A stretch of DNA of 12,770 nt from Sedimentisphaerales bacterium (GTDB taxonomy: Bacteria > Planctomycetota > Phycisphaerae > Sedimentisphaerales > SG8-4): the NCBI GenBank assembly GCA_016932895.1, contig JAFGCA010000271.1:1-12770 (forward strand), in the 5' to 3' direction. Below the pieces are notes generated by a model. That model had not been told where the DNA came from. It saw only the letters and a program-made list of their open reading frames with translations, and made no database searches. A program made the position numbers and the translations under genes. Below are positions 7,806 to 12,770 of this stretch, piece by piece. Each line of letters opens with the position of its first letter. The stretch's first letter is position 1.

Positions 7806-7964
7806 ATGGAAGCCAAGCTGACATTCAAATACGATCGAGAGGCCGACATCCTTCATACTGACGAGTGTCTGACTTACGCCGAGCAGGAATCGCAGGAACT
7901 GCCCGACAAAATCATTGCCAAGCTCAACTGTAATAGCCCGTACTTGATCGGACAGCCACGCTAA
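7806..7964 (+). CDS. Small DUF2283-like protein, probably truncated
   Basis: The frame encodes 52 residues and starts MEAKLTFKYDREADILHTDE. The K-x-x-Y-D-x-E-A-D-x-L block at 5-16 is typical of the DUF2283 family, small proteins of unknown function. It is followed by YAEQESQELPDKIIAKLN (24-41), which resembles the second half of some family members. After Asn41 the similarity I would expect (the usual G-x-I-x-x-x-E-I-L end) is lost, and the frame stops at TAA 7962. The ATG lacks a clear Shine-Dalgarno. I infer a decayed or C-terminally altered copy, possibly a pseudogene. Family assignment is from memory of the motif, so confidence is moderate. Confidence 0.45.
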   Translation: MEAKLTFKYDREADILHTDECLTYAEQESQELPDKIIAKLNCNSPYLIGQPR

Positions 7965-8080
7965 ATGGGCGAGCGTCTGTATGGTCTGATTCAAGATCTT
8001 GCTCTCACGAGAGTTCGGCATCGGATTACACGGTCACTGCTAAATGAGGGGTCGGGCTACTTCTTCGGATGCGGGGTAGC

Positions 8081-8200
8081 GGGGTCAGTGTCGCTCCGGC
8101 CAACCTCTCGCCATAACGCACAAGGCAAAAGACGGGTGACTTGGGCAACGAAAATCTCCCGGTACTTTGAACAGGAGAAGTGGAAAGTGACCTGATGTTG
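8081..8200. repeat. Possible remnant of a REP/RAYT-type element
   Basis: The left edge GGGGTCAGTGTCGCTCC (about 8081-8097) and the right edge GGAAAGTGACCTGATG (about 8181-8196) are imperfect reverse complements, sharing the TCAG and GTC cores. Such GGGGTCA...TGACC ends resemble those flanking REP-associated tyrosine transposase elements. No transposase remains here. The call is tentative. Confidence 0.2.
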
Positions 8201-8753
8201 GTCTCGCTGCCAATCAGAATCCTTTGTGCCCCCCCACGGAATCTGGTTGTTGCCCGTTCTTTGGCTATACTTGCTTAAGGCTCGGAGGCAACCCACGAGG
8301 GGAAGATCATCGGTATGAAGCGTTATGCTGTACTTATGATCTGAGTGAGTGGTCATCGTTCTGCAGCCCTCAATGATTAGACTCATGCGCGAAAAGCCAA
8401 TTTCGGCGACAGCTTAGATTTCTGGGCCTTCGAGGCAAAGGACATGGTTTCGAACCAAGTCTGACGAATCTCCCTTCACCATTCCCGAGAACGACAGCAG
8501 GCCGACGCGCAGTTGGGCCACGCCTGTGAACCCGTCGCTACGTCTTCGGCCCGACCGACCGGCTCGACGCGTACCTCCATTCCCACGCGCAGGCGTACCC
8601 TCGGTCTCCGTCACAACCACGCCATTTCCAACCTCACCGCGATGGGTCATACATCACGCCATACAGAATACACATTACCACTGTAAGCATGGTATTTCCA
8701 ATAAGATGTGTCAAGACAAAACTCGATCTACGTTCAAAAACATCCATGTCGTT

Positions 8754-9866
8754 TTAAGGGTTTTCGGTTAGGTCGAAGGAGCAGTCTTGTGCACATGCCT
8801 TTCTGTGCGCAAGAGCGCTAGAGGGAGGCCTGTCGTCACTCGAATTTGTTCCGGGTTTGCGACGTTTGGGTTTGAGGAGGGCGTGGGTTAGGAGGGCGAG
8901 GAGGACGAGGGCGGCGAGGTGCTCGACGAAGGGGGGGAGCATTTGGTGGGTGTGGGTGGCGATGGGGAGGTTGACTTCGTATACGATGAAGTCCATGGCG
9001 ACGCCGGCCAGGAGGGCGCAGCCGGCTACGGTGGCGAGGTAGAGCAAGGCCGTGCGTCGGCCGAGGCTGTGCCAGAGGGTAACCAGTCCGGCGGCGTTGG
9101 TGGCGGGCCCGGTCATGAGAAAGACCAGGGCGGCGCCCGGGCTGAGTCCCTTGAGGATCAGGGCGGCCGCAATGGGCACGGATGCCGTGGCGCAGACGTA
9201 GATCGGGATGCCCAGGACCATCATGAGCAGCATGGCGCCGATGCCCCGTCCCAGCCGCTCGGCGAAGAAGCCCTCGGGCACGAGCGCCGAGATGATCGCC
9301 GCCAGCACGAGCCCTACCAGCATCGACTTGCCGATATCGCGCGGCAGCGTGACAAAAGCGTACTTCATGCCGTTGACGATCTTGCGTCTGGGCGTGGCCG
9401 CGGCGCAACACTCGTCCGCACAGGGCTTGGCCTCGCTCGCGGCGCCGGCCTTCTGTCCGAAGGCGTTGACGAGCAGCCCCCCTGCCAGGCCGGTGACCAG
9501 CGCCGCCAGCGGCCTGAATATCGCAAAGATCGGACCCAGCAGGCTGAACGTCACGAGAATGCTGTCCACACCGGTCTGCGGCGTGGACAGCAGGAACGAC
9601 ACGGTCGATCCTTTACTCGCGCCGTGCTTGTGCAGTGACATGGACACGGGGATCACGCCGCAGGAGCACAACGGCAGTGGAATCCCGAAGACCGTCGCCT
9701 TCAGCAAAGGCAGAAGCCCGCGCCCGCCCAGGTGCCGCTCGACCACCTTCTGCGAGACCAGGACCGACAGCAGTCCGGCCACGAAGAAGCCAAAGAGCAG
9801 ATACGGGGACATCGCTGAGACGGTCGCCCAGAAATCGAATGCGATTTGTTTCAGGACATCAAGCAT
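8754..9866 (-). CDS. DUF318/SO_0444-type permease, putative metal or metalloid efflux
   Basis: This 370-aa polytopic membrane protein belongs to the ArsP/YraQ-like permease superfamily. Diagnostic blocks are GIPLPLCSCGVIPVSMSL (61-78), with the conserved CSCG at 67-70; FLLSTPQTGVDSI (91-103); and GIPIYVCATASVPIAAALILKG (219-240), followed by FLMTGPATN. It has two repeated halves of about four membrane segments each. The halves are joined by a cytoplasmic-type loop holding a Cys cluster (Cys149, Cys153, Cys154 in PCADECCAA), a likely soft-metal site. A short hydrophilic tail after the last membrane segment has another pair (Cys358, Cys362 in KACAQDC). Family members are linked to Cu/Zn or organoarsenical efflux; the substrate here is unknown. 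The ATG at 9866 lies within the end of the ferredoxin gene (8-nt overlap), so translation is coupled. Confidence 0.88.
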   Translation of the reverse strand: MLDVLKQIAFDFWATVSAMSPYLLFGFFVAGLLSVLVSQKVVERHLGGRGLLPLLKATVFGIPLPLCSCGVIPVSMSLHKHGASKGSTVSFLLSTPQTGVDSILVTFSLLGPIFAIFRPLAALVTGLAGGLLVNAFGQKAGAASEAKPCADECCAAATPRRKIVNGMKYAFVTLPRDIGKSMLVGLVLAAIISALVPEGFFAERLGRGIGAMLLMMVLGIPIYVCATASVPIAAALILKGLSPGAALVFLMTGPATNAAGLVTLWHSLGRRTALLYLATVAGCALLAGVAMDFIVYEVNLPIATHTHQMLPPFVEHLAALVLLALLTHALLKPKRRKPGTNSSDDRPPSSALAHRKACAQDCSFDLTENP

Positions 9867-10671
9867 GATCCACTGTCGTCGCCTCCGATCGGCCTTCCAT
9901 TACGACCGTCTCGCGAGCAAGGATCTCACCGCGAATCGAGATGGTGACATCTTCGTAATTCATCGCTTTGCCGCTGCGCAGAATCGCCTCGCGCGCGACC
10001 CGGGTCAGGCCGGAACAGCAAGGCACTTCCATGTGAACCACCGTCAGGCTCCGGACGTCGTTGGCGCCGAGTATGTCGGCGAACTTCTCGACGTACAGCG
10101 AGGCGTCGTCGAGCTTGGGACACCCCACCGCCACGGCCCGGCCCTTGAGGAACCGGCGGTGAAAATCCGCTACGGCCAACGGCACGCAGTCGGCCGTCAG
10201 CAACAAGTCCGCGTCGGCGAAACACTGGGCCGTGGGCGAGACCAGCTTCAACTGCACGGGCCAGTGGGTAAGCTGCGACGGCGCGTCGGACGGCTGCTCG
10301 GCGGCGACGTCGCGGCGCGGCTCGAACTGCTGCGCCGCCAGGCCCGGGCAAACGAAAGGCTGCGCAGCGCCCACCGGTTCTTTCGTCTGCGGCGAGGTGA
10401 CGGGCGCGGCCCCCCCTACCGGCTTGGATTCATGCCGGAGGTGCGCTTCGACCGCTTCTTCGTCGAACTCGGGCGCTTCGCGCCGCTCGATGGTGATGGC
10501 GTCCTCGGGGCAATGTCCCAGGCACGCCCCGAGGCCGTCGCAGTACGAGTCGCTGACCAACCGGGCCTTGCCATCGATGATCTGGATGGCACCCTCGGCG
10601 CAGGCGGTGACGCACTGGCCGCAGCCGGTGCATTTGTCTTCGTCGATCTTTACAATGTTTCGCACTGCCAT
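9859..10671 (-). CDS. Ferredoxin-domain protein with C-terminal Cys-containing domain
   Basis: The protein has 270 aa. Residues 1-60 are a bacterial-type ferredoxin domain. The first cluster motif is canonical (C14-x2-C17-x2-C20-x3-C24). The second is C44-DGL-GA-C50-LGH-C54-P, with Leu47 where the second Cys would be; I recall this CDGLGxCLxxCP form from similar proteins of anaerobes. A Pro/Glu-rich linker follows (about 80-135). A C-terminal domain (about 138-270) has Cys150, Cys162, Cys184 (AVGCPKLDD) and the pair Cys218-Cys219 (EVPCCSGL), which could bind a further cofactor. It probably moves electrons, perhaps to or from Hcp encoded upstream. The start is set by GGAG 7 nt before ATG 10671. 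A GTG at 10677 is too close to that site. It overlaps the permease gene by 8 nt. Confidence 0.85.
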   Translation of the reverse strand: MAVRNIVKIDEDKCTGCGQCVTACAEGAIQIIDGKARLVSDSYCDGLGACLGHCPEDAITIERREAPEFDEEAVEAHLRHESKPVGGAAPVTSPQTKEPVGAAQPFVCPGLAAQQFEPRRDVAAEQPSDAPSQLTHWPVQLKLVSPTAQCFADADLLLTADCVPLAVADFHRRFLKGRAVAVGCPKLDDASLYVEKFADILGANDVRSLTVVHMEVPCCSGLTRVAREAILRSGKAMNYEDVTISIRGEILARETVVMEGRSEATTVDHA

Positions 10672-10678
10672 ATACACG

Positions 10679-10682
10679 CTCC
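10679..10682 (-). promoter_or_regulatory. Shine-Dalgarno deciding the ferredoxin start
   Basis: GGAG on the minus strand lies 7 nt upstream of ATG 10671 but only 1 nt from the in-frame GTG at 10677, so it supports the shorter protein. Confidence 0.5.
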
Positions 10683-10718
10683 ATTCACGACGGCAACCCT
10701 GTCACAAACTCCCCGCCT

Positions 10719-10808
10719 TGTCATCCTGAGCACAGCGAAGGATCCGGTCAAGGACATGAACCACCCTTATTCGGAGGCCAGATCCTTCGGCTTCGCCTCA
10801 GGATGACA
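10719..10808. repeat. Imperfect inverted repeat of the CATCCTGAG...GAAGGATC type
   Basis: The outer arms TGTCATCCTGAG (10719-10730) and CTCAGGATGACA (10797-10808) are perfect 12-bp complements. The inner arms GAAGGATC (10737-10744) and GATCCTTC (10781-10788) are perfect 8-bp complements. A 36-nt loop lies between. The sequence matches a palindromic dispersed repeat that I recall from intergenic regions of many bacterial genomes. It lies between Hcp and the ferredoxin gene. No T-run follows the stem on the minus strand, so it is not a classical terminator but could still reduce read-through or stabilise the 3' end of the hcp message. Confidence 0.75.
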
Positions 10809-10843
10809 GAGACGGTCGCGACACACCATGGGCGGCCGCAACC

Positions 10844-12499
10844 TTATGCGCCCAGCGTCGCGGCCAAGTCTTCTTCCACCGTTCCAATCGGCTTGATATC
10901 GAACTTCTCCACGAGGACGTTAAGCACGTCGGGCGTTACGAAGGCCGGCAGGCTCGGCCCCAGGCGGATGTCCTTCACGCCGAGGTGCAACAGCGTCAGC
11001 AGGATCGCCACGGCCTTCTGCTCGAACCAGGACAGGATCAGCGAGAGCGGCAGATCGTTGACGCCGCAGTCGAAGGCGTTGGCCAGCGCGACGGCGATCT
11101 GGACCGCCGAGTACGCGTCGTTGCACTGTCCGCAATCGAGCAGGCGCGGGATGCCGTCGATATCACCGAACTCGAGCTTGTTGAAGCGGTACTTCCCGCA
11201 GGCCAGGGTCAGGATCACGCAATCGTCGGGCACTTGCTCGGCGAACTCGGTGTAGTAGTTGCGTCCGGACTTGGCGCCGTCGCAGCCGCCGACCAGATAG
11301 AAGTGCCGAATCTTGCCCTGCTTGACCAGGTCGATGACCTTGCCGGCCGCGTTCATGACGGCGTTGCGGGCGAATCCGATGGTAATGTACTTCTCGGGCC
11401 CATCGGCGTCGAACCCCGGCGCCGCCAGCGCCGCCTCGATGACCGGCGCAAAGTTGCGATCGGTGATGTGTGTCACGCCGGGCCAGCCGACCAGATCCAG
11501 CGTGAAGATCCGACCCTGGTAGCTCTCTTTCGGCTTCTGGATGCAGTTCGTGGTCATCACGATCGCGCCGGGAAACTCGTCGAACTCCTTACGCTGGTCC
11601 TGCCAGGCGCCGCCGTAGTTGCCGACGAGGTGCTTGTACTTCTTCAGCCCCGGATAGGCGCAACAGGGCAGCATCTCGCCGTGCGTGTAGACGTTGATCC
11701 CCTTGCCCTCGCTCTGCTTGAGCACTTCCTCCAGGTCCTTCAAATCGTGCCCCGAGACCAGGATGCACTTGCCCTTGACCGGCGTGACGCGGACCTGCGT
11801 CGGCTCGGGATGGCCGTAGGTTTCCGTATTGGCCGCGTCGAGCAGCTCCATCGCCTTCAGGTTGATCTCGCCCGTCTGGAGGGCCTTGGCTAACAAATCG
11901 TTGGTGTCCGTCGGGCCCGTGGTCAGATAGTCGAGCATCTCATGAAAAGCCGCATAAAGGGCATCGTCTTCCTTGCCCAGAATCTGCGCGTGGTCGGCAT
12001 AAGCAGCCGCGCCCTTGAGACCATACAGGATCAACCCCTGCAAGCCGGCGGTGGTGTCGCCCAGCTTCTCGATCCAATGCGCGACGCCGACCTCCTGGCC
12101 CTTGGCGATCAGTCCCGCAAGATCGTCCGTCCCTTCCCACCACGCGACGGGACAGCTCAACGTCTCGGGCGTTTTGCCCGCCTGTCGGGCCGCGTTCTCG
12201 TAGAGCTGCTGCGCTTTGGCCTTGATCGCGGCGGCCTCCTGCAGAAACGCGCCGAACCACCGCGGGTCGAAGTTAACGTTCGTCAGCGTGCTGAACAGCG
12301 CCCTGACGACAAACACATCGACGTCACAGTCCCGCGCGCCCAATTCTCCGGCCCGATGGGCGTGCCGGGCGAGGTCCTTGGCCGCGTAGATCAAGAGATC
12401 CTGCAACGCCGCGGTATCCGGGTCCTTGCCACAGACCCCCGTCGCCGTGCAGCCGCTGCCCTTGGCCGTTTGCTCACACTGGTAACAGAACATGCTCAT
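10844..12499 (-). CDS. hcp: Hybrid-cluster protein (Hcp, hydroxylamine reductase / NO-responsive)
   Basis: The protein is 551 aa, the usual length for class I Hcp. Family members carry a [4Fe-4S] cluster and a hybrid Fe-S-O cluster, reduce hydroxylamine in vitro, and act in NO detoxification and S-nitrosylation in anaerobes. The N-terminal cluster motif is C5-x2-C8-x8-C17-x5-C23, as in Desulfovibrio Hcp. All expected hybrid-cluster ligands are visible: His251 (VSGHDL), Glu275 (THGEMLPCC), Cys319 (TTNC), Cys406 (GGCDGA, the persulfide position), Cys434 (LACGKYR), Cys459 (CGQCNDAYS) and Glu493 (WFEQKAV). The start at ATG 12499 follows AAAGGGGG by 8 nt. The gene lies 98 nt after the cupin gene and upstream of the ferredoxin gene, which could encode a redox partner. 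It appears intact. Confidence 0.97.
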   Translation of the reverse strand: MSMFCYQCEQTAKGSGCTATGVCGKDPDTAALQDLLIYAAKDLARHAHRAGELGARDCDVDVFVVRALFSTLTNVNFDPRWFGAFLQEAAAIKAKAQQLYENAARQAGKTPETLSCPVAWWEGTDDLAGLIAKGQEVGVAHWIEKLGDTTAGLQGLILYGLKGAAAYADHAQILGKEDDALYAAFHEMLDYLTTGPTDTNDLLAKALQTGEINLKAMELLDAANTETYGHPEPTQVRVTPVKGKCILVSGHDLKDLEEVLKQSEGKGINVYTHGEMLPCCAYPGLKKYKHLVGNYGGAWQDQRKEFDEFPGAIVMTTNCIQKPKESYQGRIFTLDLVGWPGVTHITDRNFAPVIEAALAAPGFDADGPEKYITIGFARNAVMNAAGKVIDLVKQGKIRHFYLVGGCDGAKSGRNYYTEFAEQVPDDCVILTLACGKYRFNKLEFGDIDGIPRLLDCGQCNDAYSAVQIAVALANAFDCGVNDLPLSLILSWFEQKAVAILLTLLHLGVKDIRLGPSLPAFVTPDVLNVLVEKFDIKPIGTVEEDLAATLGA

Positions 12500-12528
12500 A
12501 ACGGATGCCCCCTTTCGCCCTTCGGCAC

Positions 12529-12538
12529 TGAAAGTTCA
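12529..12538. promoter_or_regulatory. Short palindrome upstream of hcp
   Basis: TGAAAGTTCA has TGAA/TTCA arms around a 2-nt centre, 30-39 nt before the hcp ATG. On the minus strand it reads TTGAACTTTCAG, partly like FNR/HcpR half-sites (TTGAT...ATCAA), but the spacing is shorter than in that consensus. It is only a weak candidate operator. Confidence 0.2.
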
Positions 12539-12597
12539 ATCGGCCGGGTCACGCGATCCCATCTCCGGCTCGGGTTCCAATCGTCCTATCAATCCTC

Positions 12598-12770
12598 TCA
12601 CGCGCGAATCATGGTCAGCAGCATTTTGAATCGCTGCTCGGCGGCGACCGAATGCGGGACGTTGGCCGGCATGATGATGACCCCGCCCGCCGGCACCGTC
12701 ACCGCTTCACCACCGATCGTCAGTTGCCCGGTGCCGTCGATCACCTGCACGACGGCGTCGTACGGGGCCG
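12598..12770 (-). CDS. Cupin-domain protein (C-terminal part only)
   Basis: The last 57 residues of a protein whose start lies beyond the window are visible. The reading PYDAVVQVIDGTGQLTIGG, then EAVTVPAGGVIIMPANVPHSV matches the second half of a single-domain cupin: a G-x-G-x-x-x-x-G turn, a PAG/MPANVPH motif with a metal-ligand His, and a final strand ending KMLLTMIRA. Small cupins are often neighbours of hcp in anaerobes. The function is not known; it may bind a metal or act as a sensor. It lies 98 nt upstream of hcp on the same strand, so co-transcription is plausible. Confidence 0.85.
   Translation of the reverse strand, partial: APYDAVVQVIDGTGQLTIGGEAVTVPAGGVIIMPANVPHSVAAEQRFKMLLTMIRA

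Larger units (their letters stand above)
7763..8753. other. Gene-poor, apparently degenerate intergenic region
   Basis: About 1 kb lies between the convergent sulfatase and permease genes. By eye it is more mixed in composition and less GC-rich than its flanks. Apart from the small DUF2283-like frame (7806-7964) and a weak inverted repeat near 8081-8200, I recognise nothing. The remaining short open frames (for example minus strand 8057-8386 and 8414-8650) have no family motifs. No tRNA fold was found; GGTTTCGAACC at 8447-8457 is only a short palindrome. Confidence 0.6.

Noticed and set aside
8447..8457. GGTTTCGAACC resembling a tRNA T-arm
   Set aside because: It is only a short palindrome; no acceptor stem, anticodon arm or D-arm could be placed around it.
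9208..10806. A 532-codon open frame on the plus strand
   Set aside because: It is antisense to both the permease and the ferredoxin genes and extends through the dispersed repeat; it has no motifs.
10985..11893. A 302-codon open frame on the plus strand within hcp
   Set aside because: It is antisense to a well-conserved Hcp whose ligand residues are all present.

Overview
The window is GC-rich and gene-dense, and it looks like an anaerobic or microaerophilic, Gram-negative-type bacterium of the Planctomycetota. The phylum is inferred from a combination of features: a Tat-exported formylglycine sulfatase, an exosortase cluster with an SLBB-type export lipoprotein carrying a long Pro/Glu-rich insert, and a hybrid-cluster protein (Hcp) locus. 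No rRNA, tRNA, CRISPR array or intact mobile element was seen.

Region 1 (about 2-5809, minus strand) is an exosortase-linked exopolysaccharide or surface-protein export operon. In transcription order it holds a Wza-like outer-membrane lipoprotein (5809-3986), an integral-membrane exosortase with its Cys/Arg/His triad (3967-2927), an EpsI-family protein (2930-2160) that overlaps the exosortase stop by 4 nt (ATGA), and a large membrane-anchored TPR protein (2032 to beyond base 1). No PEP-CTERM-type substrate lies in the window.

Region 2 (5810-6319) is a divergent intergenic stretch. It holds a duplicated Shine-Dalgarno-like repeat ahead of the export lipoprotein and a perfect 9-bp inverted repeat. 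It is followed by the only clear plus-strand gene, a Tat-secreted sulfatase (6320-7762), which may act on sulfated polysaccharide at the cell surface.

Region 3 (7763-8753) is about 1 kb of mostly non-coding sequence that appears less GC-rich than its flanks. It contains a 52-codon DUF2283-like small ORF, probably truncated, and a weak inverted repeat resembling the ends of decayed REP/RAYT-type elements.

Region 4 (8754-12770, minus strand) looks like a nitrosative-stress and metal locus. In transcription order it holds a cupin (only its C-terminus is in the window), Hcp with every cluster ligand present, a spacer with a dispersed-type hairpin repeat, a ferredoxin-domain protein with an unusual second cluster motif, and a DUF318/SO_0444-type permease whose start overlaps the ferredoxin stop by 8 nt. 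A plausible reading is that the ferredoxin protein supplies electrons to Hcp while the permease exports a metal or metalloid. That coupling is inferred from gene order only.
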